A DNA stretch of 64,000 nucleotides, taken from positions 140,059 through 204,058 of the forward strand of contig JAZLKM010000002.1 in the NCBI GenBank assembly GCA_045597645.1, given 5' to 3'. Numbering within the stretch: the first letter of the stretch is position 1; each line of letters starts with the position of its first letter. The position numbers and the translations under genes are program-made. Positions 1 through 8,522 of the stretch are shown here, piece by piece. The DNA comes from JAKSSE01 sp045597645 (GTDB taxonomy: Bacteria; Bacillota; Clostridia; Lachnospirales; Lachnospiraceae). Under the pieces are notes generated by a model. It made no database searches. It was not told the DNA's origin and saw only the letters and a program-made list of their open reading frames with translations.

Positions 1-1
1 T

Positions 2-460
2 GAAATAGAGCTTGAAGAGTCCAAGCTTAAACGCTCCGATAACGAGTCTTATGTGTCTAATCTTGAAGCTGAAGTGGAACAATTAAGGACTTATAAAGAA
101 AAGCAGGAAGCTTTCGAAGAAACTCAAAAAAAATTCTATGAAGAGGTTGTTTTTTCCGACGAGGCACCCGATATAATAGAATATAAAAAATATTATGAGA
201 GTATTGACCCTGCAAGTGCTGCTGAAATTTATAAGACTGTTGCAGGGGAGATTATCAAGGATGAGGATCTTGACAGGTATGTAGATACATATTCAAATAT
301 GAAGCCCAAGGCTGCAGCTGCTATATTCGATACAATGACTAATGATTTGAGATTGGTAGCAAAAATTCTTTGGAATATGGAGACTGAGGCTAGAGCAGAT
401 ATATTAGCCGCCATGGATTCCGATTTGGCCGCAAAGCTTACGGAGATGCTTGAACCCTAA
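2..460 (+). CDS. MotE-like / MgtE_N-domain flagellar protein (5' partial)
   Basis: The reading frame is open from base 2, so the gene begins upstream of the window; the GTG at 53 is internal and not a believable start. What remains is a charged, probably coiled-coil stretch (rich in E, K and Q), followed by a C-terminal helical repeat of about 80 residues. That repeat (DPASAAEIY, KPKAAAAIFDTM, LAAKLTEML) resembles the MgtE intracellular N domain/FliG-like repeats found in MotE-type proteins. In Firmicutes such a gene commonly sits between fliJ and fliK, as it does here before fliK. Members are thought to act at the motor/export base, but the exact role is inference. Ends TAA at 458-460. Confidence 0.75.
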   Translation, partial: EIELEESKLKRSDNESYVSNLEAEVEQLRTYKEKQEAFEETQKKFYEEVVFSDEAPDIIEYKKYYESIDPASAAEIYKTVAGEIIKDEDLDRYVDTYSNMKPKAAAAIFDTMTNDLRLVAKILWNMETEARADILAAMDSDLAAKLTEMLEP

Positions 461-531
461 TTTGAATATATCCCTAGCGATGGGGTTATAGATAGAGCAC
501 ATTGAAAACTGAATACAGAAAGGAGAATGTC

Positions 532-2058
532 ATGACAAGTGCGAATGTAACAAACATTCTGCAGGTGCCAGGTCAGGTATTACCGACTAATGGCAAGAGT
601 GAAGATCCGACAGGTGAAGCATTTGCATCTCTTGTAGACCAGGCTTTATCAGCACATGAGACATCTGGAAATATGATGGCAAACATGGGCGCTAAAGATT
701 CATCGTCAGACTTTGTAAATCCCAAAAAAGGATTAGATGTGATTGATGAGTCTACAAAAGCTCATAGCTTTGAAAAAGAACAATCAAAGCCGAGCTTACA
801 GCAAGACAAGATAAGCCAGGGAAATAATACAAAAGATGTTTCAAGTGCACCGGGGAAGATTGATGAACTCAAGGATGAACTCAAGAAGCTTGATGCAAAA
901 GTCTATGATGTTATCGAGAAGGACTTGGAAGTATCAGAAGACGAGCTGCTTGAGGCTATGGAGCTCTTAGGGCTCACTGCTATGGACCTTCAGGATCCAT
1001 CTAAGCTGGCGGCTCTAATGAATCAGTTGAACGGCGAAGAAAATGCTGCGAGTATACTGATGAGTTCGGAATTTACAGCTATTCTTGAGGACCTGCAGAC
1101 AATATTTAATGATTTCTCAAATGAAATGGGAATAGAGATTGAGGAAATAAACGAGCTTGTTGCAATGATGATGCCAGTGCAGGATGAACAGACCTTCGAA
1201 GAGGTAATTGCAAGAGCTGGTGAGACTGAAATCCATGATAAGAACGTTGTTGCTGAAGGCGTAAATGATTTGAATTCAAAGAGTTTTAGTCAAGATGAGA
1301 CGGCGATTGTATCGATTGAAAAAGTATCTTCAGAAGATGGAGAGACAATGGAAGTCAAATATGACGAAAATGGAAATCAGTCACAAGTAGTTACTCAGAC
1401 AGCTGACAACAACGATAGTGGCAAAGATTTTTCAAAAGAGAACTCTTTTTCCAAGGACAAGGGTGATGATGCAAGCGTGGAAGCAGGAAAATCTGTTGCA
1501 GTAAATGCAAATGAGATTAGAATGTTTGATGTTGCAGGCGAAGTTAGTGTCGATAAGGCAGATTTACCACAGCAGGTGGATGTTCAATCAATAATTGATC
1601 AGATTGTTGAAAGGACCACTTCTCAGATTGCAGCAGATAGCACACAGACTATAGAGATGGTGCTTCATCCGGAGAGCTACGGTAAACTCATACTTCATGT
1701 ATCTGCTGATAAAGAAGGCAATATAACCGCCCAGATTTATACACAAAACGCTGAGGTAAAGGAAGCGCTTGAGAGCCAGATGGCAATTTTAAGGGCTGAT
1801 ATGAACAGCAATCACGGAGGCAAGGTACAGGCGATAGAAGTAACTGTTTCATCACATGAGTTTGAAGAAAATTTGGAGCAGGATGCAGCTAGAGATGAGA
1901 GAAACGCAGCTGACCAGTCACAGCAGAACAACCATAACAAGACACGAAACATTAATCTAAATGATTTAGATGAGTTACAGGGTCTTATGACTGAGGAAGA
2001 AATGCTGGTGGCAAGCATTATGAGAGATCATGGAAACACCGTTAATTTCACTGCTTAG
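532..2058 (+). CDS. fliK: Flagellar hook-length control protein FliK
   Basis: About 508 residues. The start is ATG 532, six bases after AAAGGAG (519-525); an in-frame TTG at 502 has no ribosome-binding site. The long N-terminal part is low-complexity, rich in S, D, E, K and Q, as expected of the secreted molecular-ruler region. The C-terminal Flg_hook domain (last third) carries the conserved core EMVLHPESYGKLILHV followed by ALESQMAILRADM. FliK is exported and, on interaction with FlhB, switches the type III apparatus from hook to filament substrates. It lies upstream of flgD and flgE, the usual hook-operon order. Sequence outside the C-terminal domain is poorly conserved in the family, so the assignment rests on that domain and context. 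Confidence 0.9.
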   Translation: MTSANVTNILQVPGQVLPTNGKSEDPTGEAFASLVDQALSAHETSGNMMANMGAKDSSSDFVNPKKGLDVIDESTKAHSFEKEQSKPSLQQDKISQGNNTKDVSSAPGKIDELKDELKKLDAKVYDVIEKDLEVSEDELLEAMELLGLTAMDLQDPSKLAALMNQLNGEENAASILMSSEFTAILEDLQTIFNDFSNEMGIEIEEINELVAMMMPVQDEQTFEEVIARAGETEIHDKNVVAEGVNDLNSKSFSQDETAIVSIEKVSSEDGETMEVKYDENGNQSQVVTQTADNNDSGKDFSKENSFSKDKGDDASVEAGKSVAVNANEIRMFDVAGEVSVDKADLPQQVDVQSIIDQIVERTTSQIAADSTQTIEMVLHPESYGKLILHVSADKEGNITAQIYTQNAEVKEALESQMAILRADMNSNHGGKVQAIEVTVSSHEFEENLEQDAARDERNAADQSQQNNHNKTRNINLNDLDELQGLMTEEEMLVASIMRDHGNTVNFTA

Positions 2059-2075
2059 GCTAGAAAGGAGGAACT

Positions 2076-2720
2076 ATGGCACTTACACAAGAAATTAAAG
2101 ATGGAAAACTTGTAAACGAGACTGAGAATCTTTTGAAAAAATCAAAGGAGAAGAAAAGTAATGATGCGCTTGATAAGGATGCTTTCTTAAAGCTTCTGGT
2201 TGCAGAAATGCAATATCAAGATCCACTGGAGCCTACAAGTAATACTGAGTGGGTAGCGCAGATGGCAAGCTTCTCGGGCGTAGAAGAGATGCAGAACGTT
2301 GAGACTCTTGTTAACAACATGCAGGCATCTAGTCTTGTTGGCAAATATGTAATCCTAAATACCACAGAAGGTGGCAATTCTACATATGTCTCTGGTGTAG
2401 TTGATTACGTTTACTACGAAGACGGCGAAGCGTTTTTGTCAGTTAATGACAAGCTTTATAGCATTAAAGATTTGGATACTGTTGCAAACGAGGAATATGT
2501 TGATGCAGTAGCTACAGCGGATGCGTTGAGCGAGGCGATTAAGAAGCTTCCTTCGAAGAACAACATTACTCTAAACGATGAGGAGGCTGTCCTTAAGGTA
2601 AGAGAATTGTTAGATTCTATGAACGAATATCAAAAACAATTTGCAGATAAAGATGCAGTTGTCAGATTTGAAGAAATTGAAAAAAGACTAAAGGAATTGC
2701 ATGCAATATACGATGTATAA
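2076..2720 (+). CDS. flgD: Flagellar hook-capping protein FlgD
   Basis: 214 residues, ATG preceded by AAAGGAGGA (2064-2072). The diagnostic N-terminal FlgD segment is present: KDAFLKLLVAEMQYQDPLEP, then VAQMASFSGVEEMQN. A middle beta-rich part (YVILNTTEGGNSTYVSGVVDYV) matches the FlgD central domain. The last ~70 residues are helical and charged, an extension beyond the shortest family members. FlgD caps the growing hook and guides FlgE polymerisation. The gene follows fliK by 17 bases and precedes a TIGR02530 gene, a standard clostridial/bacillar order. Confidence 0.93.
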   Translation: MALTQEIKDGKLVNETENLLKKSKEKKSNDALDKDAFLKLLVAEMQYQDPLEPTSNTEWVAQMASFSGVEEMQNVETLVNNMQASSLVGKYVILNTTEGGNSTYVSGVVDYVYYEDGEAFLSVNDKLYSIKDLDTVANEEYVDAVATADALSEAIKKLPSKNNITLNDEEAVLKVRELLDSMNEYQKQFADKDAVVRFEEIEKRLKELHAIYDV

Positions 2721-2753
2721 TGTAACGACATTAGTTTCAGGGAGGAAACAAAT

Positions 2754-3158
2754 ATGAACAAGATTCAAAATCAGTTCACTTCCATTGAGCAGGTCACAAA
2801 CCAATTTCTTGACAATAAGACGAAAGCAACAAAAGCATCAGATTATGCAGGTCTATCATTTCAGGAGCTGTTAGCACAAAAAGCGGCACCGGTTGATAAG
2901 ACAGGGGAGCTTAAGTTTTCAAAGCACGCACTTCAAAGACTTGATGAGCGAGACATAAGTCTTTCAACAGAGCAGAGTGAGAGACTTAATCAAGGAATAT
3001 CAATGGCTAGTGAAAAGGGAATCAAGGATTCCTTGGTATTAGTTGATTCGCTGGCGTTCATAGTGAACGTGCCCAACCAGACGGTGATTACCGCAATGGG
3101 AGCAGATGAATCAGCAGAACATGTTTATACAAATATTGATGGCGCTGTTATAGTATAG
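2754..3158 (+). CDS. TIGR02530-family flagellar operon protein
   Basis: 134 residues, ATG 2754 behind GGGAGGAAA. The central block KFSKHALQRLDERDISLS is the hallmark of the small 'flagellar operon protein' family (TIGR02530) encoded between flgD and flgE in Firmicutes and spirochaetes. The rest is a helical N-terminus and a C-terminal beta-like stretch (VDSLAFIVNVPNQTVITAMG). The biochemical role is not firmly established; its fixed position suggests a part in hook assembly. No signal peptide or membrane segment is seen. Confidence 0.85.
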   Translation: MNKIQNQFTSIEQVTNQFLDNKTKATKASDYAGLSFQELLAQKAAPVDKTGELKFSKHALQRLDERDISLSTEQSERLNQGISMASEKGIKDSLVLVDSLAFIVNVPNQTVITAMGADESAEHVYTNIDGAVIV

Positions 3159-3233
3159 CCGGACCTTCGGGAGGCTATAATCCCTGACTGACAGATGGGA
3201 TTGCCCGTTCAGCGCAAATGGAGGTCATTCATT

Positions 3234-5039
3234 ATGATGAGAGCACTTTACTCTGGTGTTGCCGGTCTTAAGACACACCAGACCAAGATGGATGTTATCG
3301 GTAACAATATTGCTAACGTTAACACCGTGTCATTCAAATCTTCTTCAGTTGTATTCAGTGATTTGATGTATCAGACCACCTCTGGAGCTTCAGGAGCTAC
3401 AGCTACAAAGGGTGGTATCAATCCAAAGCAGATAGGTCTTGGATCTACCGGAGCTGCTACCAACATCAGCATTACACAGGCGGGTGCATCGCAGACCACC
3501 GGAAATGCCTTTGATATTAAGCTTGCGGATTCTAATAGTACCAATTTCTTTATAGTAAATAATGGCGCGGAGAATCTGTTCACCCGTGCTGGCTCATTTA
3601 CTGTAGATGCAGCAGGCAATCTTGTAATGACATCTACAGGCTACAATGTAATGGGCTGGCAAGTTGACCCATTAACTGGTGATATTAAGCGTGATACTGT
3701 GTCTAAGCTTCAGATTATGAGCGCAGAGAATATGACATCTGCACCGGAAGCTACTACCAATGCATATCTTTCAGGTGTTATTGATAAAAATGATACCGAT
3801 GTTAACAGCGACAATGGATATGCTATGAATCTGAATTTTTATGATTCATTGGGCTACAGCTACACTGCGCAGTTTGCTACAAAGAAGGATCCTACAAGCA
3901 CATATGATGGTGCATATACAGTCGAGCTTACTCATATCTATGATTCTGAAGGAAATGATATGTTAGCTGACTGGCTTAGTGTTACAGTAAAGAATCCTGA
4001 TGGAACTGATGCTGTAGATGCTGATGGCAATCCAATATATCAGAATAAGCTTAGTGATTTGTTTGGTAATGATACATTTACCACTAAATCTTATTCAATA
4101 AAGAACACGGCAGTAACCTCAAATGGAGCTACTCTTAGAGCTACTTATACCGACCAGGCAGATGCTACTCAGAAGGTAACTCTTAATTACACAACTGCAG
4201 CAGGAGGCGCCAGATATGAGCAGAATGCGGCGGGAGATTGGGGTATTTACTTCACCGGTGTTGATTCTGCCGGCAATACCCAGACTGAGTTCATGACTCT
4301 TTCAGATGCTTTTGGTATTTCAAAAGAAATTGCAGACCTCATTGCTGAAGAGGGTTCAACTGTATATCCTCAGGCTACAGTAGATATGGCTACAGGTACT
4401 TTTGTAGTTACTTCGCCTACAACCAACCATTCTCTGGTATTTGACCTTGAGAATGTAAATGGAAATGGTAGTGGTGCTCTTAATTATGTAGGAGCGACAG
4501 GACTTACTAACCAGACCCTTATGCTTTCCAAGATTATAAATGATGTTACAGGAGCTTCTGTATTTGAAGACATCGATGTAGATTTTAGAAATTGTCTTAA
4601 TTATGACAATGGAAAGACATCTACATTATCAATTGATCGTGGTGCAACCGATGGTACAACCGGTCTAGGCAAAAAGCTTGGTGCATTAACCGGTATTTCA
4701 ATTGACAATGCAGGACGCATTTTCGGAAGCTATGACAATGGTAATACTACATTGCTTGGTCAGATTCCTGTAGCACAGTTCGCTAATGCATCAGGTCTTG
4801 AGGCAATAGGTAACAGCATCTATAAGACAACCCTTAACTCGGGTGATTTCGATGGAATCGGTGTTGATGCAACTGCTGATGGTGGTGGAATGTCTACTGG
4901 TCAGCTGGAAATGTCCAACGTAGATTTGGCGTCTGAGTTTACAGATATGATCACAACTCAGAGAGGTTTCCAGGCTAATTCACGTATCATTACTACTTCA
5001 GATACGCTTCTTGAGGAACTCATTAATCTTAAGAGATAA
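3234..5039 (+). CDS. flgE: Flagellar hook protein FlgE
   Basis: About 601 residues. The chosen start is ATG 3234 (MMRALYSGVAGLKTHQ), nine bases after GGAGG (3220-3224); a longer frame from 3195 lacks a ribosome-binding site. The N-terminal rod/hook signature VIGNNIANVNTVSFKSS and the C-terminal signature LEMSNVDLASEFTDMITTQRGFQANSRII form the D0/D1 core shared by FlgE, FlgF and FlgG. The protein is longer than the ~400-residue enterobacterial FlgE, with a large Thr/Ala/Asp/Gly-rich middle region forming variable surface domains. It polymerises into the hook universal joint. The gene is followed by a strong terminator and ends the first transcription block. Confidence 0.93.
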   Translation: MMRALYSGVAGLKTHQTKMDVIGNNIANVNTVSFKSSSVVFSDLMYQTTSGASGATATKGGINPKQIGLGSTGAATNISITQAGASQTTGNAFDIKLADSNSTNFFIVNNGAENLFTRAGSFTVDAAGNLVMTSTGYNVMGWQVDPLTGDIKRDTVSKLQIMSAENMTSAPEATTNAYLSGVIDKNDTDVNSDNGYAMNLNFYDSLGYSYTAQFATKKDPTSTYDGAYTVELTHIYDSEGNDMLADWLSVTVKNPDGTDAVDADGNPIYQNKLSDLFGNDTFTTKSYSIKNTAVTSNGATLRATYTDQADATQKVTLNYTTAAGGARYEQNAAGDWGIYFTGVDSAGNTQTEFMTLSDAFGISKEIADLIAEEGSTVYPQATVDMATGTFVVTSPTTNHSLVFDLENVNGNGSGALNYVGATGLTNQTLMLSKIINDVTGASVFEDIDVDFRNCLNYDNGKTSTLSIDRGATDGTTGLGKKLGALTGISIDNAGRIFGSYDNGNTTLLGQIPVAQFANASGLEAIGNSIYKTTLNSGDFDGIGVDATADGGGMSTGQLEMSNVDLASEFTDMITTQRGFQANSRIITTSDTLLEELINLKR

Positions 5040-5061
5040 TTTTAAAGTTTTGTTTAGCTAA

Positions 5062-5089
5062 GCGAGGAGCGGATAGCTCCTCGCATTTT
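5062..5089 (+). terminator. Intrinsic terminator after flgE
   Basis: A perfect 9-bp stem, GCGAGGAGC (5062-5070) and GCTCCTCGC (5076-5084), closes a 5-base loop GGATA and is followed by ATTTTGCTTTG. It lies 23 bases after the flgE stop. This should separate the fliK-flgE block from motA, which has its own promoter. Confidence 0.85.
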
Positions 5090-5171
5090 GCTTTGATTTA
5101 TATGAGAATATCAAGATTTATACGTTTTGCGTTACTCTGTTATGTAAACTTTTTATTTAGAAAAAATGAAG

Positions 5172-5200
5172 TAGACAATTGAGTGTAAATCTTGTAAAAT
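5172..5200 (+). promoter_or_regulatory. Probable sigma-A promoter for motA operon
   Basis: TAGACA (5172-5177, 5 of 6 to TTGACA), a 17-base spacer, and TAAAAT (5195-5200, 5 of 6 to TATAAT). It lies between the flgE terminator and motA in the only large gap (229 bases) of the cluster. No convincing sigma-28 type element (TAAA / GCCGATAA) was seen there. It probably drives the long motA-to-PilZ run. Confidence 0.65.
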
Positions 5201-5223
5201 TGTAACGAATGTAATGGGTAATA

Positions 5224-5249
5224 TTATGTCATCTTGCAGGGTGACATAA
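5224..5249 (+). promoter_or_regulatory. Leader hairpin just upstream of the motA ribosome-binding site
   Basis: Inverted repeat TTATGTCA (5224-5231) / TGACATAA (5242-5249). The inner bases can extend the stem with wobble pairs. It ends four bases before the Shine-Dalgarno sequence GGAAAGG (5252-5258) of motA. It has no T-run, so it is not a terminator. It may be an RNA structure affecting motA translation or a protein-binding dyad; function is inference. Confidence 0.4.
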
Positions 5250-5268
5250 ATGGAAAGGTGATACACTT

Positions 5269-6060
5269 TTGGATCTAGCGTCAATACTTGGACTAGCAAT
5301 AGGTGCAGGAATGGTTATCTTCGGAATTATTTCTTCCGGAGGTACTGCGGCAATACCTAATTTCATTGATGTTCCTTCTATCATTATTACGATAGGAGGC
5401 TCTTTGTGTGCTACGTTAGGTGCCAATAAGATCCCGGATTTCATTGCTGGTCTTAAGGGTATACTTATTTCGACGAAGGAACCTAAGGCAGATTCTGCAG
5501 GCACTATCAGGCAGATAATCAATCTGTCTAATGTGTCTAGAAGAGAAGGGTTGCTGGCATTGGAAGATGCGTCAGCTGATATTGAAGATCAATTCATAAA
5601 AAAAGGCGTTATGCTCGTGGTAGATGGTACTGACCCTGAGCTCGTACGAGGCATTCTGGAGACTGAGCTGATGTGTATCGAGCAAAGACATAAAAAGGTT
5701 ATGGCTTTTTGGGATAAATGGGCAGAGATGGGACCAGCCTGGGGTATGATTGGTACTCTTGTTGGACTTGTAAATATGCTTCAGAACCTGGAAGATGCGT
5801 CGACTATCGGACCTAATATGGCTGTAGCGCTTCTTACCACGCTTTATGGTTCATTGATTGCTAACTGGATTGCAGGACCTACATCTGCAAAGCTTGCTGT
5901 TGATAATGCAATAGAGATTACATTAAAAGAGCTTACTATTGAGGGCTTGCTTTCGATTCAAGCTGGAGAGAATCCGCGTATAATTGAAGAAAAGCTAAAA
6001 TCATTCCTTTCACCGGCTCAGCGTGAAGCGTTCAGTGAGAATGATGGAGGAGGTGAGTAA
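5269..6060 (+). CDS. motA: Flagellar motor stator subunit MotA
   Basis: 263 residues, TTG start at 5269 behind GGAAAGGTG. The start MDLASILGLAIGAGMVIFG is the typical MotA/ExbB-family first membrane helix, so the TTG is well placed. Four membrane segments are visible (about 3-25, 33-50, 150-172, 180-205). The cytoplasmic loop includes the charged stretch that touches FliG, and the motif MGPAWGMIGTLVGLVNML marks the third helix. MotA and MotB form the ion-conducting stator of the flagellar motor. It is first in its transcription unit, three bases before motB. The coupling ion cannot be told from the sequence. Confidence 0.93.
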   Translation: MDLASILGLAIGAGMVIFGIISSGGTAAIPNFIDVPSIIITIGGSLCATLGANKIPDFIAGLKGILISTKEPKADSAGTIRQIINLSNVSRREGLLALEDASADIEDQFIKKGVMLVVDGTDPELVRGILETELMCIEQRHKKVMAFWDKWAEMGPAWGMIGTLVGLVNMLQNLEDASTIGPNMAVALLTTLYGSLIANWIAGPTSAKLAVDNAIEITLKELTIEGLLSIQAGENPRIIEEKLKSFLSPAQREAFSENDGGGE

Positions 6061-6062
6061 GC

Positions 6063-7007
6063 TTGGCTAAGAGAAATGAAGATGCACCACCAAAAGGTTC
6101 GCCTGCATGGATGTCCACATTCTCTGACTTAATGAACTTGCTCCTGTGCTTTTTCGTTTTGCTGTTCTCAATGTCAACAGTTGATGCTGAAAAACTCGAA
6201 ATGGTTATAGCCTCATTTCAAAAAAATTTTAGCGTCTTGTCAGGAAGCGGAGATACGGTCGGACAGGGTGTGCTCATATCATCAGGTATTTCAGTAATGA
6301 AAGACTTTGACGAATATTTCAATACAGCTTTTGATGTTAATGGCGAATCTGGTGAAGCTATTGGACAGATTGGTGAAGTCGGCAAAAAGCCTGATGAGAA
6401 TATAGGAGAGACTAATCCTAACGGGGATATGTCTGGTGCGCCTGAGGATGCTAACTCATCAAGTCAGAGTACAGTTTCGGCGGATCAATTGTCTCAGGAA
6501 GAGATAAGTGAAGCTTACGAAGAGCAAACACTCTATGAGAGCGAAAAAATGGCTCAAGAAATAGAAGAGCTTGCAAAGCTGTACGGAATACAAGATAATG
6601 TTGAGATAGAGTTCAATGGTCAATATGTTGAGCTTACAATTAGCGGAGCACTTTTGTTTAACTCTGGATCGGCAACCATTGATTCTGGCGCTTACATGAT
6701 AATGGATAGAATCGGTATGATTCTTAACAATTATCAACATAATCTCATTGAGATTGAAGGTCATACGGATAATGTTCCGATGCATTCTGCGAGATTTGAG
6801 AACAATGAAGTACTCTCAATGTATCGAGCTATGTGTGTAGCCGATTACTTTAGAGAACATACAGATATTCCGAGCGCTAATATTAAGTCTTCAGGAAGAG
6901 CGGATTATGCTCCTGTGGCTGATAATGATTCGCCGGAAGGACGGGCTAAGAATCGTCGAGTAGAGATAAAGATTTATAATATTTCTAATTCAAAGGGAGC
7001 ACAGTAG
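6063..7007 (+). CDS. motB: Flagellar motor stator subunit MotB (OmpA-like)
   Basis: 314 residues with a TTG start overlapping the motA Shine-Dalgarno region (GGAGGAGGTGAG, 6047-6056, gives 6 bases of spacing). Residues ~16-40 are the single transmembrane helix, WMSTFSDLMNLLLCFFVLLF; Asp22 is in the position of the ion-binding aspartate. An acidic, Ser/Asn-rich linker follows. The C-terminal OmpA-like peptidoglycan-binding domain (IEIEGHTDNVPMHSARFENN, then SSGRADYAPV and AKNRRVEIKI) anchors the stator to the wall. It is translationally coupled to motA, as expected for subunits of one complex. Confidence 0.94.
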   Translation: MAKRNEDAPPKGSPAWMSTFSDLMNLLLCFFVLLFSMSTVDAEKLEMVIASFQKNFSVLSGSGDTVGQGVLISSGISVMKDFDEYFNTAFDVNGESGEAIGQIGEVGKKPDENIGETNPNGDMSGAPEDANSSSQSTVSADQLSQEEISEAYEEQTLYESEKMAQEIEELAKLYGIQDNVEIEFNGQYVELTISGALLFNSGSATIDSGAYMIMDRIGMILNNYQHNLIEIEGHTDNVPMHSARFENNEVLSMYRAMCVADYFREHTDIPSANIKSSGRADYAPVADNDSPEGRAKNRRVEIKIYNISNSKGAQ

Positions 7008-7015
7008 GAGTAACG

Positions 7016-7528
7016 ATGAAAAAGAATCTAATATCAGTACTGATTCTAATGTTGGTACTTGTAAATCTGGTACTTACCGCAATACTTATGTTTTCGATAT
7101 TGCCGGAGACGAAGAAGGCTAATGAGCTTATTACGACAGTGGCAAGTGCTATTGAATTAGAGCTTACAAGTGGTGATGTTGTATCAAATGCCAACAGAGT
7201 ACCTGAAGAGAATAAAGAATACCATGATGTAACTGGCCTCACATTAACTTTGAAGGATAGTGGTGATGGTGAAATGCATTATGCAGTTATCGATGTGACC
7301 ATAGCATTGGATAAGACCAGTGAAGGCTATGCTGTGTATGGTGCAAACTTTGATTCATATACAAGTGTGATTAAGAGTACCATCAATTCTGTAGTAAGCC
7401 ATTATACATTGGACGAGATGAGAAATGATTCGCAGGGAGCAGCTGATGAGATTCTTATTGAGCTGCAGTCACAGTTTTCATCAGATCTTATTGTAGGAGT
7501 TGCATTCTCAGGTACGACCTACCAGTAA
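7016..7528 (+). CDS. fliL: Flagellar basal body-associated protein FliL
   Basis: 170 residues, ATG after TAGGAG. One N-terminal membrane helix (about residues 6-28, LISVLILMLVLVNLVLTAIL) is followed by a periplasm-side/extracytoplasmic domain with the FliL-type beta strands (HYAVIDVTIALD) and C-terminal helix (ADEILIELQSQFSSDLIVGVAF). FliL binds the stator and modulates torque. Its place between motB and fliM is the standard one in Firmicutes. Confidence 0.88.
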   Translation: MKKNLISVLILMLVLVNLVLTAILMFSILPETKKANELITTVASAIELELTSGDVVSNANRVPEENKEYHDVTGLTLTLKDSGDGEMHYAVIDVTIALDKTSEGYAVYGANFDSYTSVIKSTINSVVSHYTLDEMRNDSQGAADEILIELQSQFSSDLIVGVAFSGTTYQ

Positions 7529-7540
7529 ACGGGAGGGTAA

Positions 7541-8518
7541 ATGGGAGAAGTCCTTTCGCAAAATGAAATAGACAGTCTATTAGCGGCTTTAAATAATGGC
7601 GAGCTGGACGTAGAGGAGATAAAAGAATCTGGTGAAAAGCAGGTAAAAAACTATGACTTCGCCAGACCTAGCAAATTCTCTAAAGAGCATCTGCGTACGC
7701 TCGAAATAATATTTGAGCATTTTGGACGTTTGCTTTCGACTAATTTACCGATATACCTTCGAAAGAATATACAGGTAGAAGTAATGAACTCGGAGGCGGT
7801 TACTTATCTAGAGTTCTCAAATGCATTATCTAATCCTGTCTTACTTGGAGTTGTAGATTTTGCACCGCTTCAAGGAAATATACTTATGGAATTGGCTACA
7901 AACTTGGGGTATGCGATTGTAGATCGAATGCTCGGAGGATTGGGAACACCAATTGATAAGACTAGAGATTTTACAGAGATTGAGTTGCTTATTATAGAAC
8001 GCATTATGACGGTGTGCGTTGAATTACTTAGGGAACCGTGGGAGAACGTTTTAGATGTGCATCCCAGACTTGAACGCATTGAGACAAACTCACAGTTTGC
8101 ACAGATTATTTCACCGTCAGAGATGATAGCAATTGTAACCGTCAATATCAAAATTGGTGATGTTGAGGGGTTGATGAATATATGCTTGCCATATATAACT
8201 CTTGAGTCCGTAATGGATAAGTTGAATACCAAGTTTTGGTATTCAAATATGCAGGAGAAAGACCAGCAGCAATATTCAGAAACGATTGAGGCATTGATTG
8301 CTAAAGCTGAAATACCTGTAAAAGCAGTTTTGGGGCAGAGCATGATTTCTGTCAATGAATTTGCTACATTGCAGGTTGGAGATATCATACGTCTTGATTC
8401 GAAAGTTGATGAAGAACTTGATGTCTATGTAGGCAATATTAGAAAATTCACTGCACTGCCTGGTGCAAACGGAAAAGATTATGCAGTCCGTGTAACATCG
8501 GTAATCAGGGAGGAATAA
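7541..8518 (+). CDS. fliM: Flagellar motor switch protein FliM
   Basis: 325 residues, ATG after GGGAGGG. The extreme N-terminus LSQNEIDSLLAAL is the conserved CheY-P-binding peptide. The middle CheC-like domain (VEVMNSEAVTYLEFSNAL, EIELLIIERIM) and a C-terminal SpoA domain (VKAVLGQSMISVNEFATLQVGDIIRLD) complete the family architecture. FliM builds the C-ring with FliG and FliY and transmits the CheY signal to rotation. It is encoded four bases before fliY. Confidence 0.95.
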   Translation: MGEVLSQNEIDSLLAALNNGELDVEEIKESGEKQVKNYDFARPSKFSKEHLRTLEIIFEHFGRLLSTNLPIYLRKNIQVEVMNSEAVTYLEFSNALSNPVLLGVVDFAPLQGNILMELATNLGYAIVDRMLGGLGTPIDKTRDFTEIELLIIERIMTVCVELLREPWENVLDVHPRLERIETNSQFAQIISPSEMIAIVTVNIKIGDVEGLMNICLPYITLESVMDKLNTKFWYSNMQEKDQQQYSETIEALIAKAEIPVKAVLGQSMISVNEFATLQVGDIIRLDSKVDEELDVYVGNIRKFTALPGANGKDYAVRVTSVIREE

Positions 8519-8522
8519 CTAA

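Noticed and set aside
500..520. ACATTGAAAACTGAATAC upstream of fliK resembles the TTGAAAACTGAATA string found in Firmicutes rRNA spacers.
   Set aside because: No rRNA sequence is nearby and the match is short; it is treated as chance.
3159..3233. TATAAT-like string (3175-3180) before flgE as a possible promoter.
   Set aside because: No -35 element at a suitable distance and the genes on both sides belong to one hook block.
5101..5187. Small open frame of 26 codons (ATG 5101) between flgE and motA.
   Set aside because: No ribosome-binding site, overlaps the motA promoter and shows no resemblance to FlbD.
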